In this document: one piece after another, positions 15,910-26,200 of the stretch | Layout: each line of letters opens with the position of its first letter | Position numbering within the stretch: position 1 is the first letter of the stretch | NCBI GenBank assembly: GCA_964537715.1 | Contig: CAZIAH010000003.1 | Span: forward strand, 1 to 64,000 | Reading direction: 5' to 3' | Length of the DNA stretch: 64,000 bases | Source: CAZTZL01 sp964537715 | GTDB taxonomy: Bacteria > Zhuqueibacterota > QNDG01 > DSAB01 | Position numbers and translations under genes: made by a program | Notes under the pieces: model-generated | Database searches by the model: none | The model's input: only the letters and a program-made list of their open reading frames with translations | Told to the model about the DNA's origin: nothing

Positions 15910-15989
15910 ATTTCTGCATCTGGCAATATCCACTGAATCCTCACTTTTAAAAAATCAAAATCTCACCGCAAGATTTTTTCATGAACAAC

Positions 15990-16006
15990 GTCTCAATGAT
16001 TGAGAC
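15990..16006. promoter_or_regulatory. Perfect palindrome, candidate operator or ECF promoter element
   Basis: GTCTCAAT-G-ATTGAGAC is a perfect inverted repeat 33 bp upstream of the ATG at 16040 and just before the ribosome site AAGGAGA. It could be a repressor site or part of a promoter read by the neighbouring ECF sigma factor. No second copy was noticed upstream of 14317. Confidence 0.45.
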
Positions 16007-16039
16007 CGAAATAAAACGGCTTTAAAAAAGGAGACGATC

Positions 16040-16507
16040 ATGAAAAAGCAATCCCAAATTTTAGCTGCCTTCATTGTCATTGTATTTTGTGTTTTTGGAA
16101 GTTCGGGGAAACTGTATTCTCAACCACCACAAGGCCGCAGACCACCCATGCTCCCGGATTCCATCCATATTGTACAAAGGGTGAACGAATTGGCAAACAC
16201 CCTGTCTCTTTCTGATCAGCAAAAGGCAGGCATCCTGAAACTGCATTTTGAACATTTTGGCCAAATCAAGCAAATGATGCTGAAAGAAAAGGAACATCAG
16301 GAAAAAATGCGAAGCGCTCACGATCAACTCAAAGAACAATTTGAAGCCTCTATCTTACGTTTATTAACCGATGAACAAAAGACAAAATTTGAAGAATTCT
16401 CCAAAACACATCGACCACACCATCCTGAGGGAAATCACAACCCTGATCATATGGAACCTGGCTTAAGAACGCCGAAGAAAGGAGCACCCAATGAAAATCA
16501 GGAATAG
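16040..16507 (+). CDS. Periplasmic Spy/CpxP-like protein
   Basis: The protein has 155 residues: a signal peptide (~1-26, MKKQSQILAA, hydrophobic core, LYSQPP), then helical hairpin segments with LANTLSLSDQQKAGILKLHF (~52-71) and ILRLLTDEQKTKFEEFSKTH (~108-127), matching the two LTxxQ-type motifs of Spy/CpxP proteins. The tail is rich in His and Pro (HRPHHPEGNHNPDH) and may bind metal. Known relatives are ATP-independent chaperones or metal sensors in the periplasm. The gene overlaps the start of the next one by 17 bp, so the two are translationally coupled. Confidence 0.75.
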   Translation: MKKQSQILAAFIVIVFCVFGSSGKLYSQPPQGRRPPMLPDSIHIVQRVNELANTLSLSDQQKAGILKLHFEHFGQIKQMMLKEKEHQEKMRSAHDQLKEQFEASILRLLTDEQKTKFEEFSKTHRPHHPEGNHNPDHMEPGLRTPKKGAPNENQE

Positions 16508-19500
16508 TTTATCCGTCATTATCGCTGTATTGTTGTACACCACGATTATTTTGGAAAAACCTGTTCAGGCCCAGGGTGTTGTTCCGCATATCATTGAGAG
16601 CATTTCACCGGCCAGTGCCGACGCAGGCACACCCAACCTCACAGTGACCATCACACTGCTAAATCTGGGCACCCCTCCAGTACCCCCATCGGAGGTGACG
16701 CCTTCAGGTCTCCGCATCGGAACTCTGGAAGCCCGATCCATCAGCCGCAGTAATTTGTTGATTACGGCAATCATTGACATCCCTGAAACTGAATCAGGCG
16801 GTACAAAAGATGTGGTACTCACATTTCCCGGACCCAATAATCAAGAGATTGTTTTTACCTTGTCCGGCGGGTTCACAGTGACAGGCAATGACACATCCGA
16901 CAATCCGGTGATTGTTACTGCGGATACCGGTGATTATGTCATCGTGGATACGGGTCAGGAAACGTGTTATAATGCCACACAGGCGATCAGCACACCTCGG
17001 GTCGGAGAGGACTTTTACGGACAGGATGCACAATTCGAAGGGAATCAGCCCAGTTATACCGTCAGCGAGGACGGCCTGACTGTTTATGACAATGTTACCG
17101 GTCTCACCTGGACCAGAGGTGCAGACTGGAATGGCGATGAAACGGTGGACGTGAACGACAAGTTCACTTATACTGAGGCACTGAATTACGTTTCCGTAAT
17201 CAACGCTCAGAACTACGGTGATTATAATGACTGGCGCCTGCCCAGCATTAAAGAGCTCTATTCCCTGATCGACTACCGTGGCACGGATCCGAGTCCCACC
17301 GGGACAAGTGCCTCGGGGTTGGTCCCATTCATCAATGACGAGGTCTTCGAGTTCGCGTATGGTGATATATCCGGAGGTGAACGGATCATCGATTCCCAAT
17401 GGGCTACTACGACGCTCTATGTCAGTACGGTGATGAATGGCCAGCAGGCCATGTTCGGTGTGAACTTTGCCGACGGGCGAATCAAGGGCTACCCTGCTGA
17501 CACCAATCCGGGGGGATTTGAGAAGACATTCTATGTTCGTTTCTGCCGCGGAAATACGGAATATGGGAAAAACAGCTTTACCGATAACGGCGACGGAACC
17601 GTAACGGACAGCGCCACCGGATTGATGTGGTCCCAGTCAGACAACGGCGCTGGCGTGAACTGGGAGGATGCCCTATCCTGGGTCCAGCAGATGAACGATG
17701 TAAATTACCTTGGATATAATGACTGGCGTCTGCCCAACGCCAAGGAACTTCAGAGCCTGGTGGACTATACACGCTCACCCGATACGCACGGCACGGCGGC
17801 CATCGATCCACTCTTCAATGCCACGCAGATCACGAACGAGGCCGGCCAGCCGGACTACCCATTCTATTGGTCCAGCACGACTTTCCTTCGCTTCGACGGC
17901 AGTGCTGACCGAGCCGTCTACGTGGCTTTCGGAAGGGGCTTGGGTTCGATGGACGGTACGACTGTGATCGACGTACACGGAGCCGGATGCCAGCGAAGCG
18001 ATTCCAAAGACGGCAACCCGGACGATTATCCCAATTGGGGCTTCGGCCCCCAGGGCGACGTGCAGCGTGTTTACAATTATGTTCGCCTGGTCCGTACAGT
18101 GGAGATATCTGAAACAAGTGAGGACGATTCCACGGATGACGGCAACGTAACGCTCTTTGCACCTATGGGCAATACGAATACTTATCTCATTGATGCAGAC
18201 GACGATATCGTACACTCCTGGGAAAGCGACTATACTCCTGCCCTGTCGGCCTACCTGTTGGATGACCGATCCCTGCTGCGAACGGCTTCTCCGGGGCGGA
18301 ATGCGAACAGTGTCTTCGGAAGTGAGGGCGGTGCCGGAGGCATCGTGGAACAATACGACTGGGAAGGAAACAAAACCTGGGAATTCGAATACAACAGCAG
18401 CGACTACCTGCTTCATCACGATATCGAAGCCCTGCCCAGCGGCAACATTCTGATGATCGCCTGGGAATACAAAAGCGAAACCGAAGCCATCGAAGCGGGC
18501 CGGAATCCTTCCCTGCTTTCCGACGGCGAACTGTGGCCGGACAAGATTATCGAGGTTGAGCCCGATGGATCATCCGGCGGTACGATCGTGTGGGAATGGC
18601 ACGTCTGGGATCATTTGATTCAGGACTACGACGCTTCCAAAGCCAATTACGGTACCGTCTCCGATCATCCGGAAAAGATCGACATCAACTTTGTGCTGCA
18701 TCAGCCCAACGCCGACTGGACGCACATCAATGGTGTGGATTACAACGCTGATCTGGACCAAATTCTGCTCACGGCACACAACTTCAGCGAGATCTGGATC
18801 ATTGATCACAATACCACAACCACTGAGGCCGCGGGTGCGGCAGGCGATCTGCTCTACCGCTGGGGCAATCCTCAGACCTATGGCAGGGGCAACAGTAATG
18901 ATCAACAACTCTTTGTTCCCCACGACGGTCAATGGATCGATGCCGGATGTCCCGGTGAGGATGACATTCTTATCTTCAACAACGGACAAAACCGCCAAGA
19001 CGGAAACTACTCCACTGTGGATGAGATCACACCGCCGTGGAACGGCAGTCGCTACACAATAAACAACGGCTCCGCGTACGAACCGTTCGCGCCCGACTGG
19101 ACGTACAAAGGCGATCCGGCCTCTTCCTTTTATGCGGATCACATTTCCGGTGCCCAGCGTCTTCCCGACGGCAGCACCTTGATCTGCGATGGCCCGGCCG
19201 GTAAATTCTTTGAAGTCACATCCTCTGGCGAAACCGTTTGGGAATATACCAACCCGTTCTCTTTCACCACGCCGCAGGGAGAAAGCAACGAAGTGTTTCG
19301 TGCAACCTGTTACAACCTAAATGATTTGAACACCGGCGTGGAAGATGATATGTATCATGAAAGCGGCTCGACGGGACTTCCTGAAGCATTCACGCTCAAT
19401 CAGAATTATCCCAATCCCTTTAACCCAACCACTTCCATTACCTATTCACTGACCAAGTCAGCCAATATTGAGCTGGCCGTGTTCAATCTCCAGGGTCAGC

Positions 19501-19661
19501 GGATTAAGACCCTGATGAGCGGAATGCAGGCTGCCGGGGATTACGAAGTCACCTGGGACGGAACCAACGAGAATGGAATGAAAGTCGCTTCCGGCATCTA
19601 TATTTATCAATTGATTACTGGCAATCAGCGGACGGTAAAAAAAATGACCCTGATGAAATAA
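16491..19661 (+). CDS. Large secreted Lcl-domain/arylsulfotransferase-like protein with T9SS tail
   Basis: The protein has 1056 residues. A signal peptide (~1-28) is followed by an IPT/TIG-like beta domain (~30-130). Next come two DUF1566/Lcl C-terminal-like modules (~185-355 and ~360-540), each with GLTW/GLMW, YNDWRLPxxKEL and a conserved W(A/S)(T/S)TT. From ~550 to 940 is an arylsulfotransferase (ASST)-like propeller with NTYLIDADDDIVHSW, LLHHDIEALPSGN (H641/H642) and DWTHINGVDYN (H745). A T9SS sorting domain starts near 963 (QNYPNPFNPTTS). ASST enzymes transfer sulfate between phenols; whether this one is catalytic is uncertain. The start overlaps the Spy-like gene by 17 bp and is preceded by AAAGGAG. 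Confidence 0.8.
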   Translation: MKIRNSLSVIIAVLLYTTIILEKPVQAQGVVPHIIESISPASADAGTPNLTVTITLLNLGTPPVPPSEVTPSGLRIGTLEARSISRSNLLITAIIDIPETESGGTKDVVLTFPGPNNQEIVFTLSGGFTVTGNDTSDNPVIVTADTGDYVIVDTGQETCYNATQAISTPRVGEDFYGQDAQFEGNQPSYTVSEDGLTVYDNVTGLTWTRGADWNGDETVDVNDKFTYTEALNYVSVINAQNYGDYNDWRLPSIKELYSLIDYRGTDPSPTGTSASGLVPFINDEVFEFAYGDISGGERIIDSQWATTTLYVSTVMNGQQAMFGVNFADGRIKGYPADTNPGGFEKTFYVRFCRGNTEYGKNSFTDNGDGTVTDSATGLMWSQSDNGAGVNWEDALSWVQQMNDVNYLGYNDWRLPNAKELQSLVDYTRSPDTHGTAAIDPLFNATQITNEAGQPDYPFYWSSTTFLRFDGSADRAVYVAFGRGLGSMDGTTVIDVHGAGCQRSDSKDGNPDDYPNWGFGPQGDVQRVYNYVRLVRTVEISETSEDDSTDDGNVTLFAPMGNTNTYLIDADDDIVHSWESDYTPALSAYLLDDRSLLRTASPGRNANSVFGSEGGAGGIVEQYDWEGNKTWEFEYNSSDYLLHHDIEALPSGNILMIAWEYKSETEAIEAGRNPSLLSDGELWPDKIIEVEPDGSSGGTIVWEWHVWDHLIQDYDASKANYGTVSDHPEKIDINFVLHQPNADWTHINGVDYNADLDQILLTAHNFSEIWIIDHNTTTTEAAGAAGDLLYRWGNPQTYGRGNSNDQQLFVPHDGQWIDAGCPGEDDILIFNNGQNRQDGNYSTVDEITPPWNGSRYTINNGSAYEPFAPDWTYKGDPASSFYADHISGAQRLPDGSTLICDGPAGKFFEVTSSGETVWEYTNPFSFTTPQGESNEVFRATCYNLNDLNTGVEDDMYHESGSTGLPEAFTLNQNYPNPFNPTTSITYSLTKSANIELAVFNLQGQRIKTLMSGMQAAGDYEVTWDGTNENGMKVASGIYIYQLITGNQRTVKKMTLMK

Positions 19662-20014
19662 GGAAACTCTTCCGGGAATTTTCCATCGGAATGATCAGTC
19701 GTACAATTTATGATGCCATTCCTGAAAATAATGTGGATTTTCACAAACTGTCTTGTTATATTGATTTGTGCAGTCTGAAAAGTAATAAAAGACTGCCTTT
19801 GCGGGATATCCTGATTATTCATTCAATTTTCCAAGAGTATATCGGGATGTCAAAGCAATCTATGTGAAACTCATGAGGTTGCTTTTCCGTCAAGACGGAA
19901 CCGCAACGGCAGGGTTCATTCTCAATTTTTTAGACTGCGATCACTTGCCATATACTGCTATATACAAAAACCAATGTATTTTAAAGCTTCTAAATAATCA
20001 TAAGGATATAACGA
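19662..20014. other. Intergenic region with a strong hairpin and a doubtful 58-codon frame
   Basis: A two-step hairpin, GTTGC/GCAAC outside TTCCGTC/GACGGAA, occupies 19878-19907 and may end transcription from the gene before. An open frame at 19691-19867 (58 codons, starting MISRTIYDAIPENNVDF) has protein-like composition but no ribosome site and no family I recognise; it could be a gene remnant. A longer plus-strand frame from 19864 merely runs into the next gene in the wrong phase and is not real. An AAGGATATAACG stretch serves as the weak ribosome site for the gene at 20015. Confidence 0.4.
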
Positions 20015-21514
20015 ATGGCAATCAATACCTCTTCCGAAAGAAAACTGTTTTGGTATGCATTCATTTCCTTTACGATCTGGTCGGGAATCATATTTTTTTC
20101 AAACCACTATTTGCCCATGGTCGATTTGCCTCAACACGCCAGTCAGATTTCTATTTGGATGAATATGAATAATTCTGACTATCCCTTTTCAAATCTATTT
20201 GAATACAATTGGTTTACCCCTTACCTCGTCGGATACAGTATCATTCGCGTTCTGACTTTTTTAATGCCTGTCCATATGGCTATTAAAATTGTTATTTTTA
20301 TAGCATCAATCGCTTTTGTGTACGCATGCTGTTTGCTGCTTGACATTCATTCAAAAATACAATGGGCGGCGCTGCTGGCTTTTCCGTTAATTTTTAATTT
20401 TAACTTCTACTGGGGTTTCGTAAACTACATTGTCGCCATTCCAATTGGCTTATTTTTTATTGTCATTGCCAAAAATTTTATCCGTGATTTAACACCAAGA
20501 AAGGGATTCATATTATTTCTTCTATCCATCCTTTTGTTTTTTGCACATGTCTTAATTTATCTATACTGCATGTTCCTTATATTTTTAATGCACCTTATTT
20601 ATTTTCGTGGATGGAAACAGACAGGCAGATTGATACTTACTTTCCTCCCTTCATTCATCATCACAATTCTGTGGTATTTGTATCAAATAAAGTATACTCC
20701 ACAAGTCACTTTACACCCACAATTCCTATACGGCTTATTCAGACTAATTAAATATCCTTCTATTTTGCTTGGCAGCATGCACAAGCAACTCATCCAACAA
20801 ATAGTGATTACAATATTATTGTTTATAACACCACTAATCGCATTTAAAAAAATTCAAGGACGATTGTCTGCATTATTTATAGCAACATTATTCTTTTATT
20901 TCTTTTTACCCCATCAAGCCTTTGGGACCTATTTCCTTTATCAAAGATTTGCCATATTTATTTTTCCGTTCTATCTTTTATCCATCCAATCGGAGTACAA
21001 GAACAGTCGCCATAAGTTACTGCAAATCATATGCATCCTCCTCATCAATGTCTATTGGCTGCATCAAACGGATAAACAATTCACTTTATTTAATTATGAG
21101 GCAGGTTATTATACGCAGATTGAAAAGGAAATCCCATCACACAAAAGGGTGTTATCCATGATATATCTCAGTGATTCTATTTTTTTAGATCATGGCCCCT
21201 ACTTTCTTCACTTCCCAACATGGTATGCATCCAACAGATCGGGGGTTGTGGACTTCTCCTTTGCCTATTTCTTTCCTGAACTGATCCATTATAAAAAAGG
21301 ACTTTACCCAAAAGCCGATCCATATTTTGTATGGCATCCCAATATCTTCAAATGGGAGGATCATAGTTTCTATGATTATTATGTTTTAAAATTACCTTAT
21401 GGTCATGAAGCGATGACAGAATTCCCATACCCGAATGACAACAAACTTGTATTGGTAAAAAACATAGAAAATGCATGGTATCTATTTAAGAGGATTGAAA
21501 ATGAAGAAGAATAA
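20015..21514 (+). CDS. Polytopic membrane protein, probable GT-C-type glycosyltransferase
   Basis: The protein has 499 residues with about 11 hydrophobic helices across ~1-365 and a soluble C-terminal portion (~370-499). A conserved-looking acidic motif lies in the first outer loop (HYLPMVDLPQHASQ, ~31-44), as in GT-C enzymes (GT39/GT83-like), which carry a catalytic Asp there. Its partners downstream are a dolichol/undecaprenyl-phosphate glycosyltransferase-like enzyme (14-bp overlap) and a methyltransferase, which suggests lipid-linked sugar synthesis and transfer to a glycan or protein. The exact family is uncertain. Confidence 0.6.
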   Translation: MAINTSSERKLFWYAFISFTIWSGIIFFSNHYLPMVDLPQHASQISIWMNMNNSDYPFSNLFEYNWFTPYLVGYSIIRVLTFLMPVHMAIKIVIFIASIAFVYACCLLLDIHSKIQWAALLAFPLIFNFNFYWGFVNYIVAIPIGLFFIVIAKNFIRDLTPRKGFILFLLSILLFFAHVLIYLYCMFLIFLMHLIYFRGWKQTGRLILTFLPSFIITILWYLYQIKYTPQVTLHPQFLYGLFRLIKYPSILLGSMHKQLIQQIVITILLFITPLIAFKKIQGRLSALFIATLFFYFFLPHQAFGTYFLYQRFAIFIFPFYLLSIQSEYKNSRHKLLQIICILLINVYWLHQTDKQFTLFNYEAGYYTQIEKEIPSHKRVLSMIYLSDSIFLDHGPYFLHFPTWYASNRSGVVDFSFAYFFPELIHYKKGLYPKADPYFVWHPNIFKWEDHSFYDYYVLKLPYGHEAMTEFPYPNDNKLVLVKNIENAWYLFKRIENEEE

Positions 21515-22448
21515 ATGTGTTTCAATAATCATCCCGGTTTATAATGAAGAAGACTTAATCCGGGAAACACACGACCGGATCAAATCGACTCTCGAAAAAA
21601 TAAAAACGGTCAATTATGAACTCATCTTTGTTAACGATGGAAGTACGGATCACTCATTACAAATATTAAAACAATTGTATGATCATGACAGTAAGATGGT
21701 TCTTATCAATTTTTCAAAGAATTTTGGTCATCAAAACGCATTAACAGCAGGGCTGGATTATGCCGATGGTGATGCGATTGTGTTTATCGATGCGGATCTG
21801 CAAGATCCTCCCGAAGTCATTCAAGAAATGATTGAAAAATGGCAATCAGGGTATGATGTTGTTTATGGCGTTCGTATACACAGAAAGGGCGAAAACATAT
21901 TTAAAAAAACAACTGCGTCCTTTTTTTATAGAATGTTAAACTTTTTGTCAGATACAAAAATTCCGGTGGATACCGGCGATTTCCGATTAATGAGCCGTAA
22001 GGTTGTTGAAGCTGTAAAAAAACTCGAAGAAAGAGACCGTTATCTTCGTGGCATGGTCGCATGGGTCGGTTTTCCTCAAGCATCAGTGTATTATGAAAGA
22101 AATCAGCGCATTTCGGGAAAAACAAAATATTCCTTCAAAAAAATGTCTTCGCTTGCATTGAATGCGATTATCTCTTTTTCAACAAAACCTTTAAAAATCG
22201 CGGTCTTTATCGGTATACTCATGTCCTCATTTAGTTTTATCTATCTTATTTATATTTTATATATCAGATTTGTCCTAAAAACAGCCATTTTAGGTTGGGC
22301 ATCAATTGCCTTGTTAGTGACTTTGTTCTCAGGCATTAACCTTATTTTTTTAGGAATCATTGGCAATTACATTGGTAGTATTGTTCATGAAGTTAAAAAA
22401 CGTCCAATTTATTTAATCGAAAGCATTTTACCGAAGAGTACAAAATGA
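21501..22448 (+). CDS. GT2 undecaprenyl/dolichol-phosphate glycosyltransferase-like membrane protein
   Basis: The start is set at 21501 (AAGAGGA at 21488-21494); the product has 315 residues. The GT2 domain (~1-225) shows SIIIPVYNEEDLI, ELIFVNDGSTDHS, FIDADLQDPPEVI (the DxD region) and DTGDFRLMSR. Two transmembrane helices follow (~228-300), as in GtrB/ArnC-type enzymes that load a sugar onto a polyprenyl phosphate. It overlaps the GT-C-like gene by 14 bp and the methyltransferase by 4 bp (ATGA), so the three form one translation-coupled operon. Confidence 0.88.
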   Translation: MKKNKCVSIIIPVYNEEDLIRETHDRIKSTLEKIKTVNYELIFVNDGSTDHSLQILKQLYDHDSKMVLINFSKNFGHQNALTAGLDYADGDAIVFIDADLQDPPEVIQEMIEKWQSGYDVVYGVRIHRKGENIFKKTTASFFYRMLNFLSDTKIPVDTGDFRLMSRKVVEAVKKLEERDRYLRGMVAWVGFPQASVYYERNQRISGKTKYSFKKMSSLALNAIISFSTKPLKIAVFIGILMSSFSFIYLIYILYIRFVLKTAILGWASIALLVTLFSGINLIFLGIIGNYIGSIVHEVKKRPIYLIESILPKSTK

Positions 22449-23260
22449 CAATGAATGATTCAGAACAAAGGGAACGTCTCACTATAGAAAAATCATTTCA
22501 TGACTCATTGACGGACATCATTGAGTCAGAACAATTATGTATCTATGAGAATTTTGAATCGATCATTGCTCAGGAAAACGCATCCATTTTAAAATGGTTT
22601 AATAACCTAAAAAACAAAAAAATTCTTGATTTGGGCTGCGGTTTGGGAGAAGCCTCGCTTTTTTTTAACAGTTTAGATGCTGAAGTGTATTCACAGGATA
22701 TCTCTTTGCAACAATTAATAAAATTAAAAAAGAATGCGATCGATTACAACGCTCCTATCTCCTTAAATCTCTCCGATGCCAGTGCTTTACCGTTTAAAAA
22801 TAGTACATTTGATTTTGTATACGGGAATGGTGTTTTACATCATATTGATATTCCTACTGCAACCAATGAAATCAAACGGATACTCAAACCAAACGGGAAG
22901 GCTGCGTTCATCGATCCTTTACCCTACAATCCAGCAATCAAGATATATCGGAATATGGCTCGAAAATTTAGAAGTTCAACAGAAAAACCCCTTTCCAAAG
23001 CACAGATCAAATGGATTTGTAAACAGTTTTCAAATAGTCAACATGAAGTTTTCTGGTTAACCTCATTGATTGTCTTTTTTTATATGTATTTTATCGAAAA
23101 AGTTCACCCCTCCGAAGATCGTTACTGGAAACGATTGTATAGAAACGAAAAAAAATATTCAACATTTTTAAAACCTTTCATCTGCATTGATAAATATTTA
23201 AAGAAAATTCCCGGCCTATCATGGTTGGCTTGGAATGTTGTCATCCTGGTTAAAAAATAA
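22445..23260 (+). CDS. Class I SAM-dependent methyltransferase
   Basis: The protein has 271 residues. The Rossmann motif I is KILDLGCGLGEASLFF (~58-73). The acidic motif II is AEVYSQDIS, motif III contains LSDASALPFKNSTFDFVYG, and VLHHID follows; this is Methyltransf_11 type. A basic C-terminal part with a hydrophobic stretch (~195-215) may associate with membrane. By position after two glycosyltransferases, it probably methylates a sugar or lipid-linked intermediate; the true substrate is unknown. Confidence 0.8.
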   Translation: MTMNDSEQRERLTIEKSFHDSLTDIIESEQLCIYENFESIIAQENASILKWFNNLKNKKILDLGCGLGEASLFFNSLDAEVYSQDISLQQLIKLKKNAIDYNAPISLNLSDASALPFKNSTFDFVYGNGVLHHIDIPTATNEIKRILKPNGKAAFIDPLPYNPAIKIYRNMARKFRSSTEKPLSKAQIKWICKQFSNSQHEVFWLTSLIVFFYMYFIEKVHPSEDRYWKRLYRNEKKYSTFLKPFICIDKYLKKIPGLSWLAWNVVILVKK

Positions 23261-23286
23261 TTTTGACAAATTTCTTTGGATTCGGA

Positions 23287-26200
23287 TTACTTCATGAGTA
23301 CCATTTTCTTCACATCGACAAATCGTTTCTCTTTTTCTTCTCTGCTTTTTATTTCAATCCGATAAATATAAATTCCCGTTGCGACTTTTTGACCGGAACC
23401 ATTCCGGCCGTCCCAGATTACATGATGATAACCGGCTGGCTTCATCTCTTGAACAAACTCACGGACTACCTGTCCTTTTATATCATAAATCACCAATTTC
23501 ACTTCGGACGGCTGGGGCAGATGATACTCGATTCTGGTTTCGGGATTGAATGGATTGGGATAGTTTTGAAGCAGGGCATACTCTTCGGGGATCCCCGATC
23601 TCTGATCCACAACACCTACTCCTTCTGAAATATGAACACCAATCGGTCTGGAATACAATGTTAAATCTGTAACAATGGTATTCGTGATCTGACATACATA
23701 AGATCCGGAATCGGATTCTGTTGCCGATTCTATCACATAAGCTAAACTGTCCGCATCCGTAACTTCTTCACCATTTTTGAACCATTGATACACATTGGCC
23801 GTACCACCTACTTCGACTGATAAGATTATAGAAGAACCGACGTCTATCGTTGTATCCTGCTTTTCCCCCACACTATCCTGGGGCCAATAACTAAAATTGG
23901 GAATTCGAATATTGGGCTCGATATCTTCGAATGTCAGCCGGTTGTCTTCTGCTGTCAGATCCGTCAATGTAGGAATAGAAGATAAATCCGGCAAACCGGT
24001 AAACTGATTTGAATTGATATAGAATCTTTGCAGTATGGTTAAATCTGTAAACTGACTTGGTATACTGCCTTCTAAATGATTCTGATGAATGTAACAAAAT
24101 TGAAGTGCTGTACATTGACTGATTTCCTCAGGAACCGGTCCTGTGAACTGATTATAAAAAAGTTCTAATTGATACAATTGACTCAGGTCTCCGATCTCGG
24201 AAGGTATTGAACCTGAAAGCTGGTTGTTCGCCAATCTCAATATTCTTAATTTAGAGAGATTACCAATTTCCTGAGGAATTTCACCGGTTAACTGGTTTCC
24301 GTCCAGATATAAAAAGTATAACTCCGTCAAATTGCATATCTCAGGGGGGATGGAATCTGAGAGTTGATTGTTATTGAGATACAATCCTACCAGATTGGTG
24401 CAATTCCCGATCTCAGGAGGAATGGGACCATTCAATTCATTTCTGTCCAGATAAAAATCTGATAAATTGGGTAATTTGCCAATCTCAGGAGGTATCGATC
24501 CGGTGAACTGATTATTGCCCATATAGAGATATTCCACACTGGCCAAATTTCCAATCTCTGGTGGAATCTCACCTACTAACTGGTTATCGGAAAGATATAA
24601 ATAGGTGACTGCTGTTAAGTTCTCAATCTCAGGAGGAACGGTTCCATTAAGATTGTTGTTATCCAAATCTACAATTTTAACACGTTCATCTTCAACTGTG
24701 ATACCGAACCAGGTATCAAGCGAACCTGCCAGCCAGTTTGTGTGATTTGTCCAGTTTGTACCGTCGGTGCTATCATAAAGTGTAACAAGTGCGAGAGAAT
24801 CTTGTTCGATATTTCCAGGAATTTTAACTGTTATAGTTGTTGTATGAGAATAGAGAGTTAATTCAGTAGCCACACTATTTGTGATTTGACAGACATAACT
24901 GCCCTCATCTTCAATGGTTGCGAAATTGATTGTATATGTATCGGAAACAGCTCCGGAAAGGATGGTCTGATCGTGCAGCCACTGATACTGATTGTTTACG
25001 CCTCCCACATCCACAATAAGTGGGAAACTGGCACCGTAATCAATCGTTGTATCCTGGGCTTCTCCGACACTATCTTGGGGTGCATAGAAAAAAGCGGGAA
25101 TGGTGATATTGGGTTCAATATCCTCGAATGTGAATCGATTATCTTGTGCGTAAAGAGTATGTAATTCCGGAAGTAAAGAAAGATTCGGCAGTCCATCCAA
25201 TTGGTTGTAATTAATACGAAGCGTTTTCAGTGCAATAAGATTGGTAAATGCATCCGGAACCGCACCAGCCAATTGATTGTCCGTTAAATTGATATAAGTC
25301 GCTTTTATCAGATTGCCCATTTCTGAAGGGATCGAACCTGTCAATTCATTACCGTCAAGATAGCATTGTTTGACTTCAATTAGATTGCCGATTTCTTCGG
25401 GGATCGAACCATCAAGAGCATTGTTGTCTAAAATCAAATGGGTAAGACTGGTTAGATTACCAATTGCAGGCGGAATAGAACCAGTAAGCTGGTTGTTATT
25501 CAGATACAGCGATGTCAATTGGATTAGATTACCAATCTCAGCTGGAATCGTATCTCCCAGTTGATTGTTGTCCAAATCCAAAGACGTCAGTTCGGTCAAA
25601 TCGCCAATTTCAGGAGGAATGATTCCGTCTAAATTGTTAAACGCTAAAACGATTCGACTGATTCTATCGTCCGAAACCGTAATCCCGTACCATGTGAGTA
25701 CCGAACCCGAGAGCCAGTTATCATTGTTTGTCCAATGAGCTCCATCCGTACTGTTATACAACGCAACGAGAGCAAGCGAATCTTGCTCAAATTCCGGATT
25801 TGCACCAACCACTGTTACATGAATTGGACGACTGTAAATTGTCAGTCCTGGAACCACGGTATTGGTAACACGACAGATATAATCACCTGCATCAGCAGAC
25901 GAGACATAACCAATTGTATACTCATCCGATGTGGCTCCCGGAATCATCGAATACCCGTTGAACCACTGATATTGATTACTGGCTCCTCCGACACTTACCA
26001 AAAAGGAGAGGCTAGTCCCATAGGTTACGGTTGTATCCTTTTCTGTTCCGACACTATTCTGGGGAGTGTAATCAAAATTGGAAATCATAATATTCGGTTC
26101 CAGATCCTCAAATGTGAACCGGTTATTATAGACAGAAAAGTAGCTCAAATCTGGCAAAGAGGACAGATCCGGCAATTCATCAAGCTGATTATAATCGACA

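Noticed and set aside
19864..20172. 102-codon frame before the GT-C-like gene
   Set aside because: Its second half overlaps the membrane protein in another phase and the first half has no ribosome site or recognisable motif.
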